A stretch of 64,000 nucleotides of DNA from Marinobacter sp. es.048 (GTDB taxonomy: Bacteria; Pseudomonadota; Gammaproteobacteria; Pseudomonadales; Oleiphilaceae). Position 1 is the first letter of the stretch; the number at the start of each line of letters is the position of its first letter. Below, one piece after another: positions 35,520-42,915 of the stretch. The notes beneath the pieces were generated by a model. The model was given only the letters and a program-made list of their open reading frames with translations. It made no database searches and was not told the DNA's origin. The DNA lies in the NCBI RefSeq assembly GCF_900188435.1, contig NZ_FYFA01000001.1:1426001-1490000 (forward strand), written 5' to 3'. A program made the translations under genes and the position numbers.

Positions 35520-35864
35520 TCAGCCGCAGCACTTCTTGAATTTGAGTCCGCTACCACAGTTGCAGGCGTCGTTGCGGGAGGGTGATTTTGCCGTGGTGAC
35601 CGTGCTCCCTTTATTCAGGATAGCGGTGAGTTCGTTGATGGATTCAACGGCGCCCTCGCGGGTATCAACTGAAATAGTCGCGTGCAGCTTCGCACTGGCC
35701 ACCTGTGCCTCAACTTCCTGCTTGCGCGCTTCACTGGTAACTACCAGCGTTAGCGGGTATTTCTTGCTGCCACTCTTCTGGCTGGCATTGGTCTGAAAGC
35801 CGCCGTAAGCGGTGTGGTGCTGGCGTGCGTCCTGCCGACCCTTGAAGAAAAATTTATCTGACAT
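35520..35864 (-). CDS. SEC-C motif metal-binding protein (PBPRA1643 type)
   Basis: 114 residues. It starts MSDKFFFKGRQDARQHHTAYGGF and ends CNCGSGLKFKKCCG, the SEC-C zinc motif (CxC...CC) also found in SecA and SWIM-like small proteins. The middle is a small alpha/beta domain (LTLVVTSEARKQEVEAQVAS). Function unknown. A 3' relic is at 30641. It is followed upstream by an ordinary gap with a degenerate repeat. Confidence 0.85.
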   Translation of the reverse strand: MSDKFFFKGRQDARQHHTAYGGFQTNASQKSGSKKYPLTLVVTSEARKQEVEAQVASAKLHATISVDTREGAVESINELTAILNKGSTVTTAKSPSRNDACNCGSGLKFKKCCG

Positions 35865-35945
35865 GCTGATATCCTGATGGAGAGAATACCCAGGCTACTG
35901 CCGGGAGCGATCTTTTAGCATGCTTGCGGGAACGGGGATATAGGG

Positions 35946-35970
35946 AAAACCAGAACAGGTTTGTTTTTAT
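35946..35970 (+). repeat. Dispersed repeat copy 10 (degenerate)
   Basis: AAAACCAGAACAGGTTTGTT plus TTTAT. Still alignable over its whole length but with several changes. Confidence 0.55.
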
Positions 35971-36023
35971 TCTCTTCGCCTAGCGCTGGAGATTAAACCG
36001 GCCATGCTTATCAGGATTTAGTT

Positions 36024-36359
36024 ATGCAAAACGTCTGCTCAGAAGAGGCTTTATCAGAATTGCTTCGGTCCAGCCCTGCGGTGCTGCTTCTTTATGGTGG
36101 AGCAACCTGTGGCGTCTGTCAGGCCATAAAGCCCCGGCTGGAGACGCTTGCCAACGAGGAATTCCCGAAGCTGGTCACCGCTTACATCGATTGCCAGGAA
36201 GCCGCCGGCCCGTTGTGTGCGGCTCAGGGTATTTTTTCTCTGCCTGTTGTCCAGCTGTGGTTTGAAGGGCAGCGATTCTCCGAATTTGCCAGGGTGTTTT
36301 CTGTTGGCGATGTACGTTCTGCGCTGGAGCGGCCTTATGGACTTATGACACAGAAGTGA
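36024..36359 (+). CDS. Thioredoxin-family protein
   Basis: 111 residues. Active site CGVC in GGATCGVCQAIK, cis-Pro loop FSLPVVQLWF. No signal peptide. It differs in sequence from the thioredoxin-like gene at 24604 and is not a duplicate of it. The binding site is weak and the promoter undetermined. Confidence 0.8.
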   Translation: MQNVCSEEALSELLRSSPAVLLLYGGATCGVCQAIKPRLETLANEEFPKLVTAYIDCQEAAGPLCAAQGIFSLPVVQLWFEGQRFSEFARVFSVGDVRSALERPYGLMTQK

Positions 36360-36468
36360 ATAGGGGCATGCCGGCAAGACAATTTTCCCGGTTTTTACGG
36401 TTTGCAGCACACCAACCTCTCCAGACGGGGCTGTAGGCTTCTGGGTTGGTCACGAAACGCGTCAGACG

Positions 36469-37149
36469 CTATTCCTTGAGCCGAACGAGCAACCGCCCAT
36501 CTTCGACCTGGATATAATCCACGCCGGCTGCAAAGGATTGCCAGAATCCCGGGTTGGCGCCGAACTCGTCGACCAGGTCCACGTTCTTGAGGTTGCCCAG
36601 CCAGGCATTCGGGATGGGGACGCCCATCAGGCTAACACCCCTTAACTTGACCAGGGGGCGACCGTTGGCAAAGGAGAGTTCTACTCCGGCATTTACTCGT
36701 AGGGTTCTGCCTCCGAGTACGGGGAAGTCTTCTTCAAGAGGCACGAGAAGCAGTGCGCTCAGAAGATTGTCCGAAAGATCAACGGCAAGCTTTTGAGCCA
36801 GATCGGTGTTATTGGCCAGCATACCGTTGAGTTCCCGCTCGCTGAAGCGTACCTCCCGGCTGGCGCCTGCCTCACTGTATGGCTCCGGCTGCAACGTGCC
36901 GCCAGATTCGCCGCCCTGAGTATCAATGCCTAGCGTATTCAGCTTGTTGTTGAGTGAATCCTGTTCACTGGCATTCAGGGTTACGGGCTCGAAGTTCTCT
37001 GGGAACAGATAGTGGCTTAACCACCAATAACCAATGCCGACAGTGGCGACGATGGTAAGCAGGACAATGCCAAAGACATGCAGGCCACTGAAGCCCTTCT
37101 TTGCGGGCGGTGGCGCTGATGCTGGTTTATCGTCGGTTGTATCATTCAT
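36469..37149 (-). CDS. Uncharacterised single-anchor membrane protein
   Basis: 226 residues from the ATG at 37149; a GTG four codons upstream is possible. Pro/Ala-rich N-terminus, then one membrane helix (VFGIVLLTIVATVGIGYWWL, about residues 25-44), then a soluble periplasmic domain with RFSERELNGMLANNTDLAQK and SLMGVPIPNAWLG. No enzymatic motifs and no family name that I can assign. It may be a lipid- or envelope-related anchor protein (inference only). Confidence 0.65.
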   Translation of the reverse strand: MNDTTDDKPASAPPPAKKGFSGLHVFGIVLLTIVATVGIGYWWLSHYLFPENFEPVTLNASEQDSLNNKLNTLGIDTQGGESGGTLQPEPYSEAGASREVRFSERELNGMLANNTDLAQKLAVDLSDNLLSALLLVPLEEDFPVLGGRTLRVNAGVELSFANGRPLVKLRGVSLMGVPIPNAWLGNLKNVDLVDEFGANPGFWQSFAAGVDYIQVEDGRLLVRLKE

Positions 37150-37197
37150 TGCCGATGACACCTGATTGCCCGCTGAAACCGCTTTGACGCGGTGTTT

Positions 37198-37365
37198 TCA
37201 GTTTCCTTTTTTGAATTTTGCTTTGCAATTGCCGCTCATGCACATGGTGCAGTAGTGCTCACGGTCCTCATGTTTAGTGCCCTCTGCGATCGTCACGCCA
37301 CAGCCGTTGTAAAGCAGGATGGCAACGTCACCTTCAAATTTCACGATTGCGTGTTCGTATTCCAT
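37198..37365 (-). CDS. Small zinc-binding protein, copy 2 (one ligand lost)
   Basis: 55 residues, differing from the copy at 32684 at only five positions by eye. The first Cys of the CNGCG pair is Tyr here (LLYNGCGVTIAEGT), so one probable zinc ligand is missing, while YCTMCMSG remains. It may be decaying or may use another ligand. The final residue is Asn and the stop lies outside a repeat, unlike copy 1. Confidence 0.6.
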   Translation of the reverse strand: MEYEHAIVKFEGDVAILLYNGCGVTIAEGTKHEDREHYCTMCMSGNCKAKFKKGN

Positions 37366-37463
37366 AAGACAGCCCGTTCCCGGTTTAAAGTAGTGACTGA
37401 CTAGTACGGTATTTGCGTCGGGTCAGGCCGCTGGCAGGCGGCCAACCCTGATGTGTTTGAGAT

Positions 37464-37484
37464 TAAACCGAGACGAATTCTTTT
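37464..37484 (+). repeat. Dispersed repeat copy 11 (degenerate)
   Basis: TTAAACCGAGACGAATTCTT plus TTC. It touches the 3' end of the YHS-domain gene. Confidence 0.45.
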
Positions 37485-37486
37485 CG

Positions 37487-37930
37487 TCATTCCAGAACCT
37501 TTGGCCAGTTCATGTCTGCCTGCCGAATGAATCCCTCGGTGTCCTTCAGCCATCGATCCTGAACAGACTCATTGTAGTTCAGATACAGACGACCATCGCG
37601 GATGGCCCAGTGTTGAGGGTCGCCTTTGGCGAGGTAGCCCTGGGCGACGGCCCAGGCGCAGTAGCCGCCATAGGTAGGTAAGTAGCCTTCAGGATTGGCC
37701 TCGAAACGAGCCAGGTTTTCTGCGTTCGCGAATCGCCAGGTTACGCCCAGGTGCTCTGTGGTGTACTCGCGCGAGCCTTTGGTTGGTTTTGCCGTTTCGA
37801 AGTAACTGACGGTGTCATAACCGCCCGCCCCGGTATTGCTCAGAAGGCCGGTGTAGACGGCCGGTTCGGAGGCCCATGCGCTGGCGGTAAAGAGTAGTGC
37901 GAAGGTGATGAATGCCAGCTGTCTGTTCAT
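37487..37930 (-). CDS. Secreted YHS-domain protein
   Basis: 147 residues. A signal peptide (MNRQLAFITFALLFTASAWA) is followed by a YHS-type domain: GGYDTVSYFETAKPTKGS, TWRFANAENLARFEANPEGY and YGGYCAWAVAQG. Such periplasmic proteins are suspected to bind metals, often copper, but the role is not settled. It stands alone, with GGGAAG upstream of the ATG. Confidence 0.8.
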   Translation of the reverse strand: MNRQLAFITFALLFTASAWASEPAVYTGLLSNTGAGGYDTVSYFETAKPTKGSREYTTEHLGVTWRFANAENLARFEANPEGYLPTYGGYCAWAVAQGYLAKGDPQHWAIRDGRLYLNYNESVQDRWLKDTEGFIRQADMNWPKVLE

Positions 37931-38131
37931 GTTTGTCTTCCCTTCGGATTCGAGTTTTCATCACAGAGCCTTGCCGCCGCTTCTCTAAGAATAGCCCTCT
38001 CTCGTCTCATCGTAATCCAGTTTCTCGTCTATTACTCACGGTGTGCTCGGCAATTTCAGATATGTACGTTGAGAAATCCCAGCCGTGAACTGTAAGGTTT
38101 ATCGTGCTGTAAATTTGGGATAGGCTTTCAA

Positions 38132-38157
38132 GTCCCTAAAATCAGGGACAAATTTTT
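38132..38157 (+). terminator. Hairpin with T-run ahead of the DUF4177 gene
   Basis: GTCCCT and AGGGAC form a six-base stem around AAAATC, followed by AAATTTTT. No gene ends directly upstream on this strand, so it may be a leader attenuator or a stray terminator. Confidence 0.45.
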
Positions 38158-38174
38158 AAACATAAGGAAATGGA

Positions 38175-38396
38175 ATGACGGCTCAACGTTTTACCGAATA
38201 CAAGATGGTCCATATTTCAGAAGGAGGTTGTGGCACGTTGCTGCTCGGCTCCTCCGGCCTGCCTTTGAAAAAAATTGAAGCGGAATTGAATCGGTATGCC
38301 TCTGAAGGTTGGCAGGTGGTATTCCAGGTTCTGGAGATGAAGCGCTTCTGGCTGTTTTGGCAGCGTGAATCCGTGATTGTGACTTTGGGGCGCTAA
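38175..38396 (+). CDS. DUF4177 family protein
   Basis: 73 residues. Pattern YKMVHI...LNRYASEGWQVVFQVLEMKRFWLFWQRE fits the small DUF4177 alpha/beta family of unknown function. It heads a compact cluster with a YidD-like gene three bases downstream and a TM2-domain gene overlapping that one, probably one transcript ending at the strong terminator at 39049. Confidence 0.75.
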   Translation: MTAQRFTEYKMVHISEGGCGTLLLGSSGLPLKKIEAELNRYASEGWQVVFQVLEMKRFWLFWQRESVIVTLGR

Positions 38397-38399
38397 CGG

Positions 38400-38657
38400 G
38401 TGCTGCAGGCTTTGGCGCTGAAGGCCATCGGGTTTTATCGTCGAACAGGCGGTGGTACCCGATGGTTTGGCATCGACTGCAACTTTGAGCCGAGTTGCTC
38501 CGCTTATTCTGAGGAGGCTATCCGCCGGTTCGGTCTTCGCAAGGGAGTGGTGTTAACGTTTCACCGTCTTCGCAGGTGCAACAGGCCGGACGCGATCTGT
38601 AAATGCATTGAGCCGGTCACGTGGGATATCGGGCATGTTGAGACAAGAAGAGGTTGA
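38400..38657 (+). CDS. YidD-like membrane protein insertion factor
   Basis: 85 residues from a GTG. The family core is present: FEPSCSAYSEEAIRRFGLRKG with Cys, then RLRRCNRPD. YidD assists YidC in inserting membrane proteins. The usual yidD lies by rpmH and rnpA; this copy is in an unrelated cluster, so it is likely a second, divergent paralogue. The N-terminus is short and the C-terminus is not the usual Pro/Gly-rich tail. Confidence 0.7.
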   Translation: MLQALALKAIGFYRRTGGGTRWFGIDCNFEPSCSAYSEEAIRRFGLRKGVVLTFHRLRRCNRPDAICKCIEPVTWDIGHVETRRG

Positions 38658-39009
38658 TGCCGAGGAAGAGGCCCTCAGAAAGGCGATTCGAGAGCTTTCA
38701 GAAGAGCAGCGGGCAGATTTCTACCGGAAGGCCGGTAAAGCGGTCAAGGATCCGGATACCTACGCTGCACTGAACTGGTTTTTTGTCACCGGATTGCACC
38801 ATTTTTATCTGGGGCGCTGGCAATGGGGGCTGATGGATATTGGCGCTTTGCTTGTTGCTATCGGGTGTTTTGTCGCTGGTTTGGTCTTGCCCGGTGTTAT
38901 CCTGCTCGCAATCGTTTATTCCTGGGAGTTGTGGCAACTGTTCAGATCCCAGATTATTGTCCAGGACTGGAATAATCGGCTTTATCGGAATTTGTTGCGG
39001 CGCTATTAA
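38635..39009 (+). CDS. TM2-domain membrane protein
   Basis: 124 residues from the ATG at 38635, overlapping the YidD-like gene by 23 bases. An acidic helical N-terminus precedes NWFFVTGLHHFYLGRWQWGL, the TM2 hairpin signature, and a second hydrophobic segment (LPGVILLAIVYSWELWQLF). Function unknown; TM2 proteins sit in the inner membrane. Last gene before a strong terminator. Confidence 0.7.
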   Translation: MLRQEEVDAEEEALRKAIRELSEEQRADFYRKAGKAVKDPDTYAALNWFFVTGLHHFYLGRWQWGLMDIGALLVAIGCFVAGLVLPGVILLAIVYSWELWQLFRSQIIVQDWNNRLYRNLLRRY

Positions 39010-39048
39010 CCAATGAAAAACGGGGCGGTAAATCGCTTCTGGTTTCAA

Positions 39049-39079
39049 TAAAAAAGGCAGCCCTCGGGCTGCCTTTTTT
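39049..39079. terminator. Strong bidirectional terminator between the TM2 gene and csp
   Basis: AAAAAAGGCAGCC, a three-base loop, then GGGCTGCCTTTTTT. A- and T-tracts on both sides allow use by the convergent genes. Confidence 0.9.
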
Positions 39080-39099
39080 GATTACGTATTGGCTGTTAT

Positions 39100-39306
39100 T
39101 TACAGGCCAATAACGTTCTCTGCCTGCGGGCCTTTCTGGCCCTGAGTCACGGTGAACTCAACTTCCTGGCCTTCGGCCAGAGTTTTGAAACCGGCACCCT
39201 GAATATTGCTGTAATGAACAAAGACGTCTGCGCCGCCTTCACGAGTGATAAAACCAAAACCTTTTGCTTCGTTGAAGAACTTAACGTTGCCGGTAACTGT
39301 AGACAT
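39100..39306 (-). CDS. CspA-family cold-shock protein
   Basis: 68 residues, beginning [23 protein letters not shown]1 is KGFGFI and RNP2 is VFVHYS, both needed for single-stranded nucleic acid binding. AGGAA precedes the ATG at 39306, which is preferred over one seven codons upstream. The 200-base region upstream contains no gene and may hold the long leader usual for csp mRNAs. Confidence 0.95.
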   Translation of the reverse strand: MSTVTGNVKFFNEAKGFGFITREGGADVFVHYSNIQGAGFKTLAEGQEVEFTVTQGQKGPQAENVIGL

Positions 39307-39530
39307 AAATAGCTTTCCTGAATTCAATCAATAAGGTGCCGTCAAATGATCGTTGTGATCTTTGATCAGCGATATGCGGGAAACAAAAAAACGTGCAGGA
39401 TCAAAAACAGGACAAAAGGTGTGACAACACAAGAGGTCTTATTCGTGAAATGCTTTGCTAAATCTTTCCAACGAGGTAGACAGTACGCTAATTAATAGGC
39501 CCTGCATAGCAAAGTTTTCATTTGTTTCGA

Positions 39531-39576
39531 AAAACCGGGACAGATCTGTTTACTTGGCAATAAATCTGTCCCGGTG
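39531..39576. repeat. Dispersed repeat copy 12, paired with an inverted copy
   Basis: AACCGGGACAGATCTGTT is followed after 14 bases by the inverted form AATAAATCTGTCCCGGT. The arms ACCGGGACAGAT and ATCTGTCCCGGT form a 12-base perfect stem around an 18-base loop. This is the only copy in the window with both arms, and may be the complete form of the element. It lies directly after the OmpA-like stop (minus strand). Confidence 0.9.
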
Positions 39577-39588
39577 TGCATTCGCTTC

Positions 39589-40398
39589 CTAACGCGCTTG
39601 GATATTACCGTCCGCATCGGAAATCACTATCTCGACCCGCCTATTTTGTTGGCGCCCCGCTGAAGTTTCGTTCGTCGCAACCGGGTATTGTTCGCCGAAT
39701 CCCTGCACTTCGATCCGAGCGCGATTAATACCTCTTTCCATCAGGGCCTCTCTTACAGCCTCAGCTCGACGCTCTGACAGTTGTTGGTTGTAAGATTCCG
39801 CCCCGGTGCTGTCGGTGTATCCTTCCACGCGCACGCGACGGTTTTCATATTCAGCCATGAAGTCAGCAAGGCGACCTACTGTCGTTTCGCCGGCCGGCTT
39901 CAGTTCAGCACGATTAAGGTCGAACAGAACGTCTCCCAGGGTAAGTACCATGCCACGGTCTGTCTGCTCAGCCTGCATGGCTTCCATCTGCCGGCGCAGT
40001 TCGGCGGCTTCCTGCTGGGCCGCTTGAGCTTCTGCAGAGCGTGCCTGCAACTCCAATTCCTTGCGCCGTTCTTCGGCGGAGTTTATCTCTTGCTGCAGTT
40101 TGGCACGTTCGGCCTGTTCCCGGGCAATCTCGGCATGGCGGTTGGCGAGGTAGGCCGCATGCTCGATTTCCTCGGTGCTGGCACCTTCTTCCAGTAGCCG
40201 CTCAGCGCGGGCGAGCTGATCTCTCGCGCTTCTTAACTGGCGGTCGCCACTGCGGGCCACGTCTGGATCAGTTCGAATTTCTTCATAGGCCGCCTTTGCT
40301 TCGTCGACCATCTGATTGTCCTTAGGCGTACTGGCACATCCCGCTAAGAAGATGGAAAAGCTGACTAGCATGCTCAAAGTCATGTATCGCTTGTTCAT
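39589..40398 (-). CDS. OmpA-family lipoprotein
   Basis: 269 residues. Lipobox LAGC at residues 19-22, then a DUF4398-like alpha-helical region and a long coiled coil rich in Glu/Ala/Arg (about 80-145). The C-terminal OmpA-like peptidoglycan-binding domain has GYTDSTGAESYNQQLSERRA and QGFGEQYPVATN. It would tether the outer membrane to peptidoglycan. It is the second gene of a pair with a small DUF4398 lipoprotein, 27 bases apart. Confidence 0.9.
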   Translation of the reverse strand: MNKRYMTLSMLVSFSIFLAGCASTPKDNQMVDEAKAAYEEIRTDPDVARSGDRQLRSARDQLARAERLLEEGASTEEIEHAAYLANRHAEIAREQAERAKLQQEINSAEERRKELELQARSAEAQAAQQEAAELRRQMEAMQAEQTDRGMVLTLGDVLFDLNRAELKPAGETTVGRLADFMAEYENRRVRVEGYTDSTGAESYNQQLSERRAEAVREALMERGINRARIEVQGFGEQYPVATNETSAGRQQNRRVEIVISDADGNIQAR

Positions 40399-40425
40399 AT
40401 CAATCTCCTGTTTGAGCTGGCGCCT

Positions 40426-40812
40426 TTACTGGCTTCCATTCATGCGTTGGCGAAGAGACTCGATGTTCCTGTTGATCTCTTCCACGGCCTGCTTGGCTTT
40501 CGCAGTTTCGGCACGCGCCCCGGCTAGCTGAGCATCTACTGATGCTTGTTCCAAAAGGTGCAGTGCTGTCTGATAATTCTCCTCGCTCATTTCATCGTCT
40601 ATCAGCTCTTCGGCATCGGCAAGCTTGTTCTGGGCCTGGTTCAGGAGCACTGGCTCAAAGTTTCTTGCGTCGGATGACACCGCTTGTTGAACGGACGACT
40701 CGGCGGCTCGTTTTTGTGAGGTGGGTGGCTCCACGGAACCGGCACAACCGGCGACAGCGATGGCTATGCCGGCAATCCCGGCGGCGCCCAATATCGACAT
40801 ATAATTGCTCAT
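40426..40812 (-). CDS. DUF4398 lipoprotein
   Basis: 128 residues. N-terminal hydrophobic segment with lipobox VAGC, then a helical region (LLNQAQNKLADAEELIDDEM, AKAKQAVEEIN) of the DUF4398 type. The same helical region opens the downstream OmpA-family protein, so the two probably form one envelope complex. AGGAGATAT lies before the ATG. Confidence 0.85.
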   Translation of the reverse strand: MSNYMSILGAAGIAGIAIAVAGCAGSVEPPTSQKRAAESSVQQAVSSDARNFEPVLLNQAQNKLADAEELIDDEMSEENYQTALHLLEQASVDAQLAGARAETAKAKQAVEEINRNIESLRQRMNGSQ

Positions 40813-40998
40813 GCAATATCTCCTTATGCTGGAAAACGGAGGCCTGACTGTTTCCTTTTAATCCAGTCAGGTTGCTGATCTGTGGTAACGGACCTGGAGG
40901 AGAACACAGGGTATCTGTCAGTTCAAACGCCTCTACTTCCTCAATTCAAAGATAGCATTCAGGAGGGTTGTGCACATGAGCGTTTATAAATGAACGGC

Positions 40999-41020
40999 AA
41001 AAACCGGGACACACTCTCGG
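40999..41020 (+). repeat. Dispersed repeat copy 13 (degenerate)
   Basis: AAAAACCGGGACACACTCTC plus GG. Only the first half is conserved. This is the right-most clear copy. Confidence 0.55.
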
Positions 41021-41093
41021 GTTGACGGGTAACGGCTTCGTTATTTGCTAGTATGGCTGCCTCGTCACCCTGAGAACCATTAAGCCCTCCAAA

Positions 41094-42863
41094 ATGAACG
41101 CACCTTTGAAACTGCGGCCCTACCAGCAGGAAGCGGTCGAGGCCACTCTGAACCATTTCCGAAAGTCGGATGAGTCTGCCCTTATCGTGCTGCCCACCGG
41201 CGCGGGCAAAAGCCTTGTCATTGCCGAGTTGGCACGCCTTGCGAAGCGGAAGATCCTGGTAATGACCCACGTAAAGGAGCTGGTGGAGCAGAATTACGCC
41301 AAATACCAGAGTTACGGGTTGACCGGCGGAATTTTCTCCGCCGGGCTGAAGCGGAAGGAAAGCCATCACCAGGTGACCTTTGCCAGTGTGCAGTCGGTCT
41401 CGGCGAATCTGGGTCAGTTTCGGGATGAATACTCGCTGGTCATTATCGATGAATGCCATCGGGTTAGCGTGGAAGAAACCAGTCAGTATCAACGAATCAT
41501 TGAGCTGCTGCGCGAGCAGAACGATGCCCTGAAAGTGCTCGGGCTCACCGCCACCCCCTACCGTTTGGCCATGGGCTGGATCTATCGCTATCACTACCGG
41601 GGCTTTGTCCGGGGTGAGGATGATAAGCCCTTTCAGCACTGCATTTACGAGCTGCCGCTGAGTTACATGATAAACCGGGGGTATCTCACCCGGCCGGAGC
41701 TGGTGAACGCGGCAGTGGCGCAATACGATTTCTCTGCGCTGCCCCAGGACCGCTTTGGCGAATACGCCGAGAGGGACGTTAACCAGCTGCTGAGCAAACA
41801 CAAGCGCGTGACCCGGGCGATCATTGAGCAGGTTGTGGATTTGGCTTCTGAGCGTCAGGGCGTGATGATCTTTGCGGCCACCGTGGAGCATGCGCGGGAA
41901 GTCGCCGGCTACCTGCCAGAACACGAAACTGCCCTGATAACCGGCGCCACCGATCTGAAGGATCGGGACATTCTGATTCAGCGCTTCAAGCAGCGGCAGT
42001 TGAAATATCTGGTGAACGTTTCCGTGCTCACCACGGGCTTTGATGCGCCCCATGTGGACTTTATTGCCATTCTTCGCCCCACACAGTCGGTAAGCCTGTA
42101 TCAGCAGATAGTAGGCCGCGGGCTTCGTCTCGACGAGGGTAAACAGGATTGCCTGGTGATCGATTACGCCGGCAACCATGTGAATCTGCATCATCCCGAA
42201 GTGGGGGAGCCAAAACCGAACCCCGACAGTGAGCCGGTGCAGGTGTTCTGCCCGGGCTGTGGGTTTGCCAATATCTTTTGGGGCAAGACAGACGAAGACG
42301 GCCGTGTGATCGAGCACTTCGGCCGTCGTTGTCAGGGATTGCTGGAGCCTGCGGAAAGGATTGAACCGTCAGCGCAGAATGGGCGTCCGCCACAGTGCGA
42401 TTACCGTTTCCGTTTCAAGGAGTGCCCACACTGTGGTGGCGAGAATGATATTGCGGGGCGCAACTGCGGGTACTGCCACAAAGCCATCATCGATCCGGAT
42501 GATCAGCTCAGAGATGCGCTGAAACTCAAGGATTCAATGGTGATCCGTTGCGCCGGGATCACGCTAGGTGTAGATGGCAGCAAACTGAAGATCACCTATC
42601 ACGATGAGGATGGCGAGGAACTCAGCGAATCGTTTGATTTCAGCAAGCCTGGGCAGCGCACCGTGTTCAACAAACTGTTCGGGCGTCGTTTCGCCAATGG
42701 CCAGGCTCCAAAAACCTTCAGCAGGGCGGAAGAGGTGTTTGAGATGCAGGCCCTGTTATCGGCCCCGGATTTCGTCATCGCCCGCAAGCAAAAGCACTAT
42801 TGGCAGGTACAGGAGCGGATCTTTGATTATCGAGGTGCTTATCGTAAGGCGAACGAAAAATAA
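41094..42863 (+). CDS. radD: DNA repair helicase-like ATPase RadD
   Basis: 589 residues, as in E. coli RadD (YejH), with high similarity along the whole length. SF2 motifs: LPTGAGKS (about 37-44), DECHR, LTATPYR, and in the second core [16 protein letters not shown] and [10 protein letters not shown]-terminal zinc region has [14 protein letters not shown] and [15 protein letters not shown]. RadD works with RecA and single-strand-binding protein in strand-exchange repair. Monocistronic. Confidence 0.95.
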   Translation: MNAPLKLRPYQQEAVEATLNHFRKSDESALIVLPTGAGKSLVIAELARLAKRKILVMTHVKELVEQNYAKYQSYGLTGGIFSAGLKRKESHHQVTFASVQSVSANLGQFRDEYSLVIIDECHRVSVEETSQYQRIIELLREQNDALKVLGLTATPYRLAMGWIYRYHYRGFVRGEDDKPFQHCIYELPLSYMINRGYLTRPELVNAAVAQYDFSALPQDRFGEYAERDVNQLLSKHKRVTRAIIEQVVDLASERQGVMIFAATVEHAREVAGYLPEHETALITGATDLKDRDILIQRFKQRQLKYLVNVSVLTTGFDAPHVDFIAILRPTQSVSLYQQIVGRGLRLDEGKQDCLVIDYAGNHVNLHHPEVGEPKPNPDSEPVQVFCPGCGFANIFWGKTDEDGRVIEHFGRRCQGLLEPAERIEPSAQNGRPPQCDYRFRFKECPHCGGENDIAGRNCGYCHKAIIDPDDQLRDALKLKDSMVIRCAGITLGVDGSKLKITYHDEDGEELSESFDFSKPGQRTVFNKLFGRRFANGQAPKTFSRAEEVFEMQALLSAPDFVIARKQKHYWQVQERIFDYRGAYRKANEK

Positions 42864-42915
42864 GGTGACTCCGTTGAACTATTTAATCTGGAATCGTGCA
42901 GTGCCCGCCTCTCGA

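Noticed and set aside
36373..36395. Possible inverted copy of the dispersed repeat (TTTTCCCGGTTTTT)
   Set aside because: Only the CCGGTTTT part matches; the CAGAT half is absent, so it was not counted.
20170..41020. Repeat array considered as an integron with attC sites
   Set aside because: The core lacks the attC R' (GTTRRRY) and R'' ends, genes lie in both orientations, and no integrase gene is in the window. Cassette-like behaviour remains a hypothesis only.
40959..42317. 452-codon minus frame opposite radD
   Set aside because: RadD is unambiguous on the plus strand; the antisense product has no domain.
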